A DNA stretch of 25,214 nt, taken from NCBI GenBank assembly GCA_964354365.1, contig CAYGZM010000051.1:1-25214 (forward strand). The letters are read 5' to 3'. The notes below the pieces were generated by a model. It did no database searches. It was not told the origin of the DNA and saw nothing but the letters and a program-made list of their open reading frames with translations. This document shows, piece after piece, positions 14,601 to 22,317 of this stretch; position 1 is the stretch's first letter; every line of letters starts with the position of its first letter. A program made the translations under genes and the position numbers. The DNA is from CAYGZM01 sp964354365. GTDB lineage: Bacteria > Planctomycetota > Phycisphaerae > Sedimentisphaerales > Anaerobacaceae.

Positions 14601-14879
14601 GTCGCCCGAATTGTTGATACCGCTCGGCCAGGTACGGGAGGCCCCGGGATAATCCAAGCGCGTGTATGTGCTCAACCCATCGTACAGAAAACCGTGTATG
14701 CCCGTACCGTCTTGATAGCATCCGACGACTTGACCCGTATCGTTGATCCCCTCCGCCCAGGTCCCGACGGCTCCGGGATAGTCTATGGTCGTGTAACTGT
14801 AGGTGTAGTCGCAACGGGCCTGGGTGGCAAACGTCAAGGCCGTCGCCAAGACAATCAGTGAAAGGGCTGTTCGTTTCAT
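11679..14879 (-). CDS. Giant secreted HAF-repeat / TSP3 / M64-like metallopeptidase / dockerin-like protein
   Basis: 1066 residues. Residues 1-23 are a signal peptide. About 27-285 hold six HAF-type repeats of 40-46 residues with the consensus TYTTIDYPGA ... GINNSGxVVGxY ... HGFLYDG. About 290-420 hold six thrombospondin type 3 repeats (DSDGDGxGDxCDNCP), calcium-binding. A Cys-rich junction follows (CGGPCPMCVDCEWC). The catalytic part starts near YIDIVFVPHDSW and contains ADVAAIIVDD and HETGHALFGLIDEY at 634-647, the zinc signature of M64 (IgA-protease-like) peptidases, with His634, Glu635 and His638. The C-terminus has another TSP3 unit and a dockerin-like pair of calcium loops (DFDTDGDVDWWDLLAF, then DYNDDGVINFRDLAIF). 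AGGAG lies 9 bases before the ATG. HAF repeats usually belong to other extracellular proteins, so the combination is unusual. The peptidase target is unknown. Confidence 0.85.
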   Translation of the reverse strand: MKRTALSLIVLATALTFATQARCDYTYSYTTIDYPGAVGTWAEGINDTGQVVGCYQDGTGIHGFLYDGLSTYTRLDYPGASRTWPSGINNSGDIAGYFKVGSREHGFFYNGSTYTAIDYSGSLTTRAHAINDSGQIVGIYYYQRTTTWTYYGFIYDGGTYTTIEYPGATETYVYGINNSGHVVGRYQVGSGHRHGFLYDGATYTTIDYPGAPDTYCYGINDAGHIVGAYNLGIGKYHGFIYDGVNFATVDYPGQESWADAINNQGRIVGYYYPDGNYHGFINCPSASNPGQSDTDGDTVSDTCDNCPNDVNPLQEDSDADGAGDLCDNCPNDFSPLQTDSDGDGLGDICDNCPNNANPLQGDSDADGAGDACDNCAGLANPDQEDTDGDGFGNACDNCPTRNNPDQTDTDGDGEGDTCDCDDLLQGPLESGIDCGGPCPMCVDCEWCGDNIEPIRLRGRPNDGYIDIVFVPHDSWQGNMPAFIDYTHTLVRDWYFNLDELTVCPDADADGNCDIFSIPFDFRDRFNFYYDASGWGDDPGEGWYWTFGGELPGEHEYSDFLAWCVPVCVGVPFGLGCLCLPEEPEHFWGYASFADVAAIIVDDTVADIHAVTYPIGPPSGGGTHFIADDPRTVLHETGHALFGLIDEYRWEDSETWYNLMLQYEDLSRPYNVWRNDFGTLGIPRCEDFVRDSGLDVYGLDPCDCRIFTRPDYHVYGFVRVDPDPDIMNDQKQDIDGDGVIDARFQGADAQVIRHVFNDWPGWLGGGTAAMEARLEADSPAEPLRGVLTYVRFDSNSFEEAYSRVVAHHPDTFVTVEPFTVEVLSSDGGILDAFGIADPRYAHGGKLIYNDNVIIPLNIPFHENLREVKIYDTATAEPLGSIDLAPAIYTFCYENSYQDRHCMTIDLDNNGILDIDEPEQWTRENALLKICQDSNSPQCLALDWDKDGIPNTLDNCPSIFNPDQADTDNDGIGDACEFVIADFDTDGDVDWWDLLAFRAYWLKQRNEPNYYQACDYNDDGVINFRDLAIFAHEWNPSPPGTLSAHAPSPTPGIIVLAALAENWLAPPE

Positions 14880-15000
14880 CCGGCATTTCTCCTAATAAGT
14901 CTCACTGGAAAACTGCTGTGCACACACGTCCCATAATACAAAAACATCGTCGAGATTTCAACAATTTTCCGTCCGATTCAACGAGCCGGGTCGCAGAAAA

Positions 15001-15017
15001 AAGCCGAAAAGCGGCTT
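15001..15017 (-). terminator. Intrinsic terminator behind the O-methyltransferase gene
   Basis: On the minus strand AAGCCG, loop CTTTT, CGGCTT, then TTTTC. The 6-bp stem with a six-T run on the minus strand fits a rho-independent terminator 35 bases behind the methyltransferase stop. Confidence 0.65.
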
Positions 15018-15051
15018 TCTGCGGGCCTAAATGCTGGATTTGCGGACAATC

Positions 15052-15771
15052 TCAGTTGCTTTGCCTTGTGTGGCGTTTTTTGAGAGTTAGGGCGAGGCCG
15101 GGACCTTCTTTGTGGAGGAAAATGGTTTCAAGGTTGGGGTTGGTGGTGACGGCGTTTATGTAGTCCTTCATTTCGGCGGCGCGGTCGGTAGTGTTGTGAG
15201 CTAAGATCAAGCCGCCGGGACGGACTAAGGGGAGGAGCTTGTCTAAGTAATCGAGGTAGCCGGTCTTATCGGCGTCAAGAAAGAGGATGTCGATTGGGCC
15301 TTTTATGTTTGTGACGGTTTTGTGGGCGTCGCCCTCGACGAGCGTGACGATTTTATCAACGCCGGCCCGCTTGAAGTTTTCGCGGGCCAGAGACGCCCGG
15401 TAGTCGTCGATTTCGTGGGTGATGAGCGTGCCGCCAGTGGTCCGCAGGGCCAGGCAGAACCAGATACCGGAATAGCCGATGCACGTGCCGACCTCGACGA
15501 CGCGCTTTGCGCCCATAGTCTCGGTGAGCACTCGCAGCAGCCTGCCGTCTTCGGGCGTAACGTTCCACATCCCGTTAGGCTCATTGTACAGCTCGTCGAG
15601 CACGCCGAGGATTCGAGCCTCAGCCTTTGCGTCGAGCGACAATTCTTCTTCGGTGGGTTTGTTGGCCATCGCCCGGTGTAATGGTGGGCTGAAGCCCACC
15701 CTACCAGCTATCACGGCCAAGCTAATCAGCGCACAAGCTGCGAGGAGTGAATGCGTTTTGCTCATAATCAT
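15052..15771 (-). CDS. Exported SAM-dependent O-methyltransferase (class I, catechol/caffeoyl-CoA type)
   Basis: The SAM-binding core is clear: VVEVGTCIGYSGIWFCLAL at 91-109 (motif I), THEIDDYRASLARENFKRAG, VEGDA, and DILFLDADKTGYLDYLDKLL at 161-180 with the metal-binding Asp165, then RPGGLILAHN. Such enzymes transfer a methyl group to hydroxyl groups of small phenolic or acyl substrates. Unusually for this family, residues 6-22 form a hydrophobic leader (LLAACALISLAVIA), so the enzyme is exported or anchored. Right behind it, residues 23-33 (GRVGFSPPLHR) are encoded by a palindromic repeat also found upstream of the EamA gene. GGAGG lies 8 bases before the ATG; a second ATG two codons later is less well placed. 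Substrate unknown. Confidence 0.85.
   Translation of the reverse strand: MIMSKTHSLLAACALISLAVIAGRVGFSPPLHRAMANKPTEEELSLDAKAEARILGVLDELYNEPNGMWNVTPEDGRLLRVLTETMGAKRVVEVGTCIGYSGIWFCLALRTTGGTLITHEIDDYRASLARENFKRAGVDKIVTLVEGDAHKTVTNIKGPIDILFLDADKTGYLDYLDKLLPLVRPGGLILAHNTTDRAAEMKDYINAVTTNPNLETIFLHKEGPGLALTLKKRHTRQSN
15677..15709. repeat. REP-like palindrome inside the methyltransferase gene
   Basis: The perfect palindrome GGTGGGCTGAAGCCCACC (15683-15700) is followed by CTACCAGCTA. The same 18-mer with the same flanks is at 16823-16840. Here it is read in frame without a stop and codes for residues 21-32 of the methyltransferase. Confidence 0.85.
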
Positions 15772-15917
15772 TTTATGTGCCTCCGTTCTTGCTTTTTAGC
15801 TTTGGTACGCCACCATCAGGGCGCTCAGGTCGCTTCCCAGCGTCGCCCTATCCTCCCTGACGGCGGCAGCATTATACCCGTTCATGCTGTTGCCTCAAAG
15901 CGTCAAATCCGAAAGGG

Positions 15918-16811
15918 TTAGCGGGGAGTTGGCAGCTTTTGCAGGATTATACCTGCGACGATAAAGACTGCTCCTGCTATTGTTGAGGGAAGAATCTGTT
16001 CGCCGAGGACGAAGTGTATAACGAGAAGCGAAAAGAACGGGACTATGTAGATGAGGTTCGTGACGTGGGCGGTGGTTTGGGAGAACTTTAGCGCCTTGAG
16101 CCAGATCAGGAATGTGATTCCCATCTCGAACAGGCCGACGTACCCTGCGCCGAGTGCGCCCTTTAGGGTCGGGATTCTCAGTTCGCCGAGCAGCAGCAGC
16201 GCGACATATACGTAGGCGGATGCGAATACGAAGTTCAGAAATAGCCTGACAACGGCGTCCTGTTTGTCTTTGACGTTGTATATCCAGAAGATCGCCCAGG
16301 GTATTGAGCTGCCGGTCGCCAGGAGTACGCCGAGCGGGTGGGCGGGCTTGAAGCTCAGGATGTGCCCTTTGGTTGAGATGACGAGCACGCCGAAGAAACT
16401 AATCAGTATGGCCAGGATGTCGCGCGGTTTGATTTTCTGTTTGAGCATCGGGACAGACAGCAGGACGAGCGTGAGCGGCCAGACGAAATTGAGCGGCTGG
16501 GCCTGCTGGGCGGGCAGTATCGAGTAGGCTTTGAGCAGGACGACGTAATACAAAAACGGGTTCAAAAATCCTAACAGTGTCGAACACAGGAAGTCTTTTT
16601 TTGAAAGGGTCTTGAGCAGGACCAGCTTCCTCGAGAGCAACAGATTAACGAACAACGCGGCGGCGGACGTAATTGAGGCGCCGAATAGAAGATGCAACAC
16701 GGGCATATTGAGATGGTCGGGCGAGAGGCATATCTTGAAGGCGGAGGCGGAGGTTGACCAGAACAGCACCGCGCTGCAGGCATAGATATAAGCTTTCTTT
16801 TGGTTTTGCAT
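15918..16811 (-). CDS. EamA/DMT-superfamily transporter
   Basis: A 297-residue membrane protein with about ten hydrophobic segments in two repeated halves of five, as in the drug/metabolite transporter superfamily. The first EamA half starts KKAYIYACSAVLFWSTSASAF and ends GVLVISTKGHIL; the second starts near GVLLATGSSIPWAIFWIYNV and ends AGAVFIVAGIILQKL. The loop with LKAYSILPAQQAQPLNFVWP is typical of the half ends. It would move metabolites across the inner membrane; the substrate cannot be predicted. No Shine-Dalgarno sequence is seen before the ATG, because a palindromic repeat (16823-16869) lies only about 12 bases upstream. The gene is followed by the methyltransferase on the same strand, 146 bases on. 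Confidence 0.85.
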   Translation of the reverse strand: MQNQKKAYIYACSAVLFWSTSASAFKICLSPDHLNMPVLHLLFGASITSAAALFVNLLLSRKLVLLKTLSKKDFLCSTLLGFLNPFLYYVVLLKAYSILPAQQAQPLNFVWPLTLVLLSVPMLKQKIKPRDILAILISFFGVLVISTKGHILSFKPAHPLGVLLATGSSIPWAIFWIYNVKDKQDAVVRLFLNFVFASAYVYVALLLLGELRIPTLKGALGAGYVGLFEMGITFLIWLKALKFSQTTAHVTNLIYIVPFFSLLVIHFVLGEQILPSTIAGAVFIVAGIILQKLPTPR

Positions 16812-16822
16812 CTTAGTCTGAT

Positions 16823-16869
16823 GGTGGGCTGAAGCCCACCCTACGAGCTACTGAAGCCCACCCTACCAG
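16823..16869. repeat. REP-like palindrome plus partial copy upstream of the EamA gene
   Basis: GGTGGGCTGAAGCCCACC at 16823-16840, then CTACGAGCTA, then a partial second copy CTGAAGCCCACCCTACCAG at 16851-16869. It is the same element that lies inside the methyltransferase gene. Confidence 0.8.
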
Positions 16870-17185
<316 letters not shown>

Positions 17186-17569
17186 TTAGAGACTCTTAAT
17201 TTCGTATTTGTCGCGGCTTGTCAAGGTGCGTCTGGCGCGGGTGCAAGAGGTATCTATCTGCACCTGCGGCTTTCGGTCCGCCGGGGCGTCTATGGTAACG
17301 GTCAACGCCGAGCCACGGGCGCTCAGATTAGTGACATCAAGTTCGGTCGGTTTGTTGAAGGTTTCTGTTGTTTGGGTCTTGATGCTGTGCCTCGCCCAGG
17401 CCTGGCCGCTTGCGATTAGATTGCGCTGGACGGCCCGGAGATAGGCCCTGTCCGACTGGAATAGCATCGTATTCGAGTCGTCGGTGAGCACGAACATTAC
17501 AGCGCCGATGAGGGCTATTGACACTATGACGAGTATCAGTATAAAGCCGTTTTGTCTGGTCTTTTTCAT
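17186..17569 (-). CDS. GspK/PilX-like minor pseudopilin
   Basis: A 127-residue protein with a type IV pilin N-terminus: KKTRQNG then FILILVIVSIALIGAVMFVL, so prepilin peptidase would cut behind Gly8. Position 5 of the mature form is Leu, not Glu, which is typical of the tip pseudopilin GspK. It is much shorter than GspK (usually about 300 residues) and lacks its large head domain, so PilX-like is an alternative. It is the last gene of the operon, 16 bases behind the GspJ-like gene. It would sit at or near the tip of the pseudopilus. Confidence 0.7.
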   Translation of the reverse strand: MKKTRQNGFILILVIVSIALIGAVMFVLTDDSNTMLFQSDRAYLRAVQRNLIASGQAWARHSIKTQTTETFNKPTELDVTNLSARGSALTVTIDAPADRKPQVQIDTSCTRARRTLTSRDKYEIKSL

Positions 17570-17585
17570 ATTAGTGCGGGGTCTT

Positions 17586-18083
17586 TCACGGAGCGCCGAG
17601 GAAGTACAGGTGCGAATTGGCCATTTTCTCCTGGAATCTTTCTCGAAGCTTGTATTTTATGTGGGTGTGCACCTCGACGGCGTAGCCGAGGCCGTCTTTC
17701 TTCCAGAGACGCCATTGTATTTCTGCATTCGGTACGGACCAGACGGTTGGGGCTTGACTATCGTTGCGGTCTTTGCCCAGCTTGTGTCTTAGAATCTTGC
17801 CACCCTTTGATTCGTAGCGAATCACTTCATCAGGATGCTCAATCAGCAGGGCGTTCGCGTCGGCGGCGTATCCCTCGACGGCCTCCGGGAGCCGCCCGGC
17901 TTTTTGAATGTCGTCCTGGATATGCTCGAGCGCACTGAGCAGGGAAGTATTCTCCCGGACTATGTCAGATGAGCGCGGTATGTCGCGAACAAGCGTCCTG
18001 AACAATCCATCCAGAACAAGGGCGGCAACGGGGAAGAAGAACAGCACCGCCATCAGCTCGGTAAGTGTGTATCCTTTGCGCAT
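17586..18083 (-). CDS. GspJ-like minor pseudopilin
   Basis: 165 residues. The prepilin motif is MRKG followed by YTLTELMAVLFFFPVAALVL, with Glu at mature position 5. The rest is a soluble head (ENTSLLSALEHIQDDIQKAG as the long helix, then strands) that fits the GspJ size and pattern, including the early QDDIQKAGRL region. It starts 3 bases behind the GspI-like stop codon, so the two are translated together. It would be a minor pseudopilin of the tip complex. Confidence 0.72.
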   Translation of the reverse strand: MRKGYTLTELMAVLFFFPVAALVLDGLFRTLVRDIPRSSDIVRENTSLLSALEHIQDDIQKAGRLPEAVEGYAADANALLIEHPDEVIRYESKGGKILRHKLGKDRNDSQAPTVWSVPNAEIQWRLWKKDGLGYAVEVHTHIKYKLRERFQEKMANSHLYFLGAP

Positions 18084-18086
18084 AAG

Positions 18087-18506
18087 TCAGTCCTCTTTTG
18101 CGAGTGGATTCATCTTTGAATCATCTTTCAGAGTGTAATCGCCCAGGACATATCTGTTTAGCCGGACCTGTACTTCCTTGCGGAAGCTCTTTCCGGTCGC
18201 TGTCACTTCGATCAGGGTCATTGCCTCCCATTGGCCGGCGCCCGGCGAACTCTTGACGGATGTTGTGAGTTTAGGCCACAGCCGTTGAAAGTCCTCCTGG
18301 GGGATGGATTTACCCGTTGCGGTGATGCTGTCAAGCTGGGCCTGGGCGGCGGCAATGCAGCGCTGCCTGACTAATTGGTAGCGGTTGAACTTTGCAAAGC
18401 CGTTCATGGCCAATGCCAGGCCCGTCAAGATAAGCCCCATAACGGCTGTCGCCACGAGCATTTCGGTCAGCAGAAAACCGGGATGTTTAGCGTTTATTCG
18501 AGACAC
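18087..18506 (-). CDS. GspI-like minor pseudopilin (GTG start)
   Basis: 139 residues. KHPG followed by FLLTEMLVATAVMGLILTGL is a prepilin peptidase site with Glu at mature position 5. The order GspI-J-K is that of type II secretion operons, which guides the name; the sequence alone only proves a pseudopilin. The start codon is GTG at 18506, with GGAG 7 bases upstream on the minus strand. It begins 21 bases behind the second GspF gene. Confidence 0.7.
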   Translation of the reverse strand: MSRINAKHPGFLLTEMLVATAVMGLILTGLALAMNGFAKFNRYQLVRQRCIAAAQAQLDSITATGKSIPQEDFQRLWPKLTTSVKSSPGAGQWEAMTLIEVTATGKSFRKEVQVRLNRYVLGDYTLKDDSKMNPLAKED

Positions 18507-18527
18507 GACTTTGCTCCATCTTCTTAG

Positions 18528-20039
18528 CTATGGATAGACTGTTTCGGCCAGTTGATGAATGATCGCGACCGGCGCCGAGTATATTGCATAGACTACAAAA
18601 CCGACGATTGACGCCATAATGAGGGTCACAAAGGGAGACATTATGAACCTGGCGAGATTGACGCGGTAGCTGTAGCTGGACCGATACAATGATTCGAGTG
18701 TTTCAAGGACAGCGGGGGTATTCTGATTGGCCTGCTCATCGAACGCCCACGCCAGGCCGCTGCCGACTCCGGTTTGTCTTGCGGCTGCTGCGATATTCTG
18801 GCCGGCCTCGACCTTTTCGAGCCATTTTTGCAGCCGTTTTCTGTAGCAGCCGTTCACATCGAGGGAAAGGGCGCTGTCAATCGCTTCATTGACCGTGCCG
18901 CCGGCGTTGAGCGAGAGCCTCAGTATCTCGGCAGTCTGCAGCATCGAGTAGTTCTTCTCAAAGCCGTGGAAAACGGGTAGATGCCACTTGATGAAGTCGC
19001 CAATCTGCGAGGTCGTATAAGGCTCGTGCGGGCGGCGCCGGCGGAACCTGACGTAAATGCAGAACGGGACGACCACAAGAACCATAAAGGCCAGTGCTAT
19101 AAAGAACAATACACCGCGATCCCGTGCAATGAATGACACGATTCGCAGCAGCAATTGAGTAGCCGCAGGTAATTCAGCTCCTTCGGTCATTTCTGCAAGG
19201 ACCGAGCTAAAGTTCGGCATAACAAACGTCAACACCGCCCAGACGATATTGCCCACGCAGAAGATCAACACGAGCGGGTAATATGGATTTGGGTAGTATG
19301 GAGTGACCGGTCGGAGCTTCCTGCTCTCATCGGCCTTTTCAGCCATATCCGCCTCAATGCTGCTGAATGCAAGGGGAAGCTGGTTAATCCGCTCGGCGGC
19401 GGTTATCATTGCAACGGCGTAACCCGGGCATTTTGGGAATCCCCGCTTGATCGACTCACTGAGCGAAAAGCCCTGGACAAGCCACTTGCTTATACTGCTG
19501 AGGATTCTTGCGCGGCTGTCATCCCGTCCGCCGGCGGCGGATTCGAGGGCCATCGGCAAAGGCAGGTTCTGCCGCATACTCGAGCCGATCGTGGAGATGA
19601 CATACGTGGCGGTTGCATGGCGGGATGTCAGCCCATAGCTGATGGCTGCGCCTATGGATGTAATTGCCAAAAGAACAAGCAACAAGAATGGGAATTGAAA
19701 AGCGGGCAGGTTGGCTACGGCAAAAAGGCTGGTCACGATGAAAAGCAAGAGCGCGAAACCCCAAAGCAGCAACCTGGCCCAAATCTGAGGCCACTTTTGC
19801 TCGTCCAACTTGCGCCCCGAAAGCAACACGGTGATCTGGGCAGCCAAGAAGATTACAGGAACCAGTGCCATAGCTGCCGCTCCGGCAGCAGGGGCATCGG
19901 TTAGAACCGCCGCCCAGACAAAGCCAGCACACACGATTGGCACGGTAATCAGGGCTGCTCCAGGCCTTCTAAGCCCAAGAATAACGTAGAAAGCGGCCAA
20001 CAATAACCCAGCAATTAATATGATTTCTTCAGCGGTCAT
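18528..20039 (-). CDS. Second, long GspF-like inner-membrane platform protein
   Basis: 503 residues. The N-terminal 130 residues contain about four hydrophobic segments absent from normal GspF (for example IILIAGLLLAAFYVILGL and WARLLLWGFALLLFIVTSLF). Two T2SSF domains follow: one around STIGSSMRQNLPLPMALESA to AFSSIEADMAEKADESRKL, the other around LQTAEILRLSLNAGGTVNEA to LETLESLYRSSYSYRVNLA, with transmembrane segments between and behind. It shares NFSSVLAEMTEGAELP with the IPQFGTILTEMTESANLP region of the neighbouring GspF, so the two are paralogues. It overlaps that gene by one base (TAATG). It may form a hetero-oligomeric platform with GspF, which is an inference. Confidence 0.8.
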   Translation of the reverse strand: MTAEEIILIAGLLLAAFYVILGLRRPGAALITVPIVCAGFVWAAVLTDAPAAGAAAMALVPVIFLAAQITVLLSGRKLDEQKWPQIWARLLLWGFALLLFIVTSLFAVANLPAFQFPFLLLVLLAITSIGAAISYGLTSRHATATYVISTIGSSMRQNLPLPMALESAAGGRDDSRARILSSISKWLVQGFSLSESIKRGFPKCPGYAVAMITAAERINQLPLAFSSIEADMAEKADESRKLRPVTPYYPNPYYPLVLIFCVGNIVWAVLTFVMPNFSSVLAEMTEGAELPAATQLLLRIVSFIARDRGVLFFIALAFMVLVVVPFCIYVRFRRRRPHEPYTTSQIGDFIKWHLPVFHGFEKNYSMLQTAEILRLSLNAGGTVNEAIDSALSLDVNGCYRKRLQKWLEKVEAGQNIAAAARQTGVGSGLAWAFDEQANQNTPAVLETLESLYRSSYSYRVNLARFIMSPFVTLIMASIVGFVVYAIYSAPVAIIHQLAETVYP

Positions 20040-21238
20040 TATACAGTCAACGAACTAATAATCTTTATCATGGGCAGGAACATCGCAAGGATACACAGCA
20101 TCACTATTGCTCCGACGGCGATAATCATAATCGGCAGCAGGACGGCCTGGAGTCGCGCCTGTCCAAACCTGGCCTGTTCGGCGTACATCTGGCCGAGGCT
20201 GTAGAGATTGTCCTGCAACTCGTTGCGCTGGCCGCCCAACTGGATCGAATATAGAAACAACCGTGGGATCACGCGGCAGAACTGCCCTGCCTCAAGGATG
20301 TTGGCGCCCTGCTCAACCTGCGAGGCGAGGATTTCGCTTTCGAGGACGAGCTTTTCGCTTGCCGTGGAGCCTGCGGCTAATCTTAGGCAGGCCGGCATAT
20401 CACAGCCTGCGGCGACCATCATAGCCATCGCCTCGGCCATCCTGCTGAGCACGCTGGCGTGATATACTCTGCCGAGGACGGGAATCCTCAGGAACAGCGA
20501 CTCTTTCAACCTGCGGCCGGCGGTGAACGACGAACACATGCCAAAGGCGAGGATTATCGCTGCAATAAAGAGTGCGACCGCGGTCCAGAAGGGCACAACG
20601 TTCCTGGCCATGCCCAAGAACAACTGGGTTAATTTCGGCAGATTTGCGCTCTCTGTCATCTCCGTTAGTATAGTCCCGAACTGCGGGATTATGAATATGA
20701 ATATGCCTGTTATGACGGTGGCGCTGAGGGCGAGGACGACCGCAGGGTAGCCCATAGCCTCGATGATTATCCGCCTGGTCTGATTGGCCAGCTCCAGGTG
20801 TCTGTTGAGGCTGGTTAGCATCTCGCTCAGCCTGCCGGTTTCGACGCCAGCCTTGAGTATTCGGCCGTAAAGGGGCGAGAAACGCTTCTGTCTCTTTTCA
20901 AACGCCTCCTCAATACTCACGCCCGCCTCAAGCTCGCCGGCTATATCGTCAATCAGCCTGCGCATCGAACTTGAGCTGACATCGGCGGCGAGCTCGCGCA
21001 GGCCTCTTTCGAGTGGTATCCCGGCCTTGGCTATTGAGGCGAGCTGCTGGTTAAAGAGCAGGAATTCGTTTCTGCCGATGGCCGTCTTGGGCTTTTCGAG
21101 TTTGGCCTTTTCAATCGAATTGACGCCAAGCTGCATCCGTTCGAGTGTTTCGCCGGCCTCTTGCGGCGTTGCGGCCTCGATCGTGCCCTTCATCAAGCGG
21201 CCTGCCGATGTCAGTGCGTTGTATTCAAATATCGCCAT
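20039..21238 (-). CDS. gspF: GspF/PilC-type inner-membrane platform protein
   Basis: 399 residues, the normal size. The N-terminus MAIFEYNALTSAGRLMKGTI is the family's cytoplasmic start. The two T2SSF domains are clear: FNQQLASIAKAGIPLERGLR to GVETGRLSEMLTSLNRHLEL, and SRMAEAMAMMVAAGCDMPAC to QLGGQRNELQDNLYSLGQMY. Three transmembrane segments are present (VVLALSATVITGIFIFIIP, FWTAVALFIAAIILAFGM, PIMIIAVGAIVMLCILAMFL). It links the ATPase GspE to the pseudopilus. AAAGGA lies 8 bases before the ATG. The next gene overlaps by one base. Symbol by family, not by proven pathway. Confidence 0.88.
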   Translation of the reverse strand: MAIFEYNALTSAGRLMKGTIEAATPQEAGETLERMQLGVNSIEKAKLEKPKTAIGRNEFLLFNQQLASIAKAGIPLERGLRELAADVSSSSMRRLIDDIAGELEAGVSIEEAFEKRQKRFSPLYGRILKAGVETGRLSEMLTSLNRHLELANQTRRIIIEAMGYPAVVLALSATVITGIFIFIIPQFGTILTEMTESANLPKLTQLFLGMARNVVPFWTAVALFIAAIILAFGMCSSFTAGRRLKESLFLRIPVLGRVYHASVLSRMAEAMAMMVAAGCDMPACLRLAAGSTASEKLVLESEILASQVEQGANILEAGQFCRVIPRLFLYSIQLGGQRNELQDNLYSLGQMYAEQARFGQARLQAVLLPIMIIAVGAIVMLCILAMFLPMIKIISSLTV

Positions 21239-21277
21239 CTTGTGTTCCTTTGATTGCAGAGGATAGATATTCGACCT

Positions 21278-22291
21278 TCATTTTCTCAGCTTCAGCTCAT
21301 ATCGCATCGCATCTTTGGCATTTCCTCCTTCCGGGAGCGGCGCTTCGAGGGTGGCATTTGCGCCCATACAACTGTAGCCGAACGGCTTGCCGATGATCGG
21401 GTCATCGGGAACCTGGGCTTGGGTTATCTCGCTGAGCTTTTCTGGGAGGTTGTTGTTGTGCGTGCCGGCGTAAAACCTCAGGGCCTCGATGCACTGCAGC
21501 GCTGCGGCCTGTCGATCCAATTTCTTCATTGTCAAGAGTGCGCGGTCGTGGGCCGGTTTTATCTGGCGCTCCATCACCAGTCGGGTCACGACATTGAGCT
21601 TGGGGTCTGATTTGAGGCTGGCCATTTCGACAGCTATGGGCTTATTCAGATCGACCAACGGCTTCGGCAATTGGCGCAACGCCTCGTAGGTATTGGGAGC
21701 AACGGCGCCCTGGACAAACTCTTCCACCTGCCTGAGAGTCAAGGCGCCGATTGCCACACCAACAAGGCCCTGAACCAATGTAGGGCCTTCGCCTATTTGT
21801 TTTGCAGCAACAAGCCCGGTTCGTATAGTACTCGCCGCCTGGTCATAGCGGCCCTGCGCTATTTCAAAACGAGCCTTCAAGGCGAGGACCTGTGCGAGTG
21901 CGCGATATTCGCGGAGATTTGCAGGCATTGTGCCGGGCGTGAAGGCAGGCCAGTTACACAGCTTGCAGGCGGCGGCCTGCTCAACTGTTTGCAGAGCAGG
22001 CTTGAGCTGCTGCAGGATAGATTTCACCTCGTCCTGTGGTAGCTTGTCCAGAGGACTCTTGAGCCACTGACTAATTTGATCTGTATTGAGATCATTCGGC
22101 AATGATTGGGCGGCTTTGCTATAAAGCGGCACGGCGTCCGCATCCTTGAGCGTGTCAGGCTTTGGGAAGAGCAGGCACTTTCCGGGCGGCTCGGGCATTG
22201 CGGACGGGGAGAGCGTCATTTCGACCGCCTGCAGATTCGAAGAGCCTGCGGCGAAAAATAAGACGACAAAGCAGACAAAGGTGTATTTCAT
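21278..22291 (-). CDS. Secreted protein of unknown function with GspG-like C-terminal tail
   Basis: 337 residues from the ATG at 22291, chosen because AGGGGA lies 6 bases upstream and a signal peptide (KYTFVCFVVLFFAAGSSNLQA) starts there; an ATG at 22333 would overlap GspE. The centre is helical and tetratricopeptide-like (ALAQVLALKARFEIAQGRYD, AASTIRTGLVAAKQ). Near the end, CIEALRFYAGTHNNNLPEKL then VPDDPIIGKPFGY strongly resembles the C-terminal part of GspG-type major pseudopilins and of many planctomycete proteins, where residues of this type bind calcium or close the fold. It lacks a prepilin N-terminus. It lies between gspE and gspF, 26 bases behind gspE, so it belongs to the operon. 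Its role is unknown. Confidence 0.7.
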   Translation of the reverse strand: MKYTFVCFVVLFFAAGSSNLQAVEMTLSPSAMPEPPGKCLLFPKPDTLKDADAVPLYSKAAQSLPNDLNTDQISQWLKSPLDKLPQDEVKSILQQLKPALQTVEQAAACKLCNWPAFTPGTMPANLREYRALAQVLALKARFEIAQGRYDQAASTIRTGLVAAKQIGEGPTLVQGLVGVAIGALTLRQVEEFVQGAVAPNTYEALRQLPKPLVDLNKPIAVEMASLKSDPKLNVVTRLVMERQIKPAHDRALLTMKKLDRQAAALQCIEALRFYAGTHNNNLPEKLSEITQAQVPDDPIIGKPFGYSCMGANATLEAPLPEGGNAKDAMRYELKLRK

Positions 22292-22317
22292 AACGTGTCC
22301 CCTGTATCCGAAGACAA

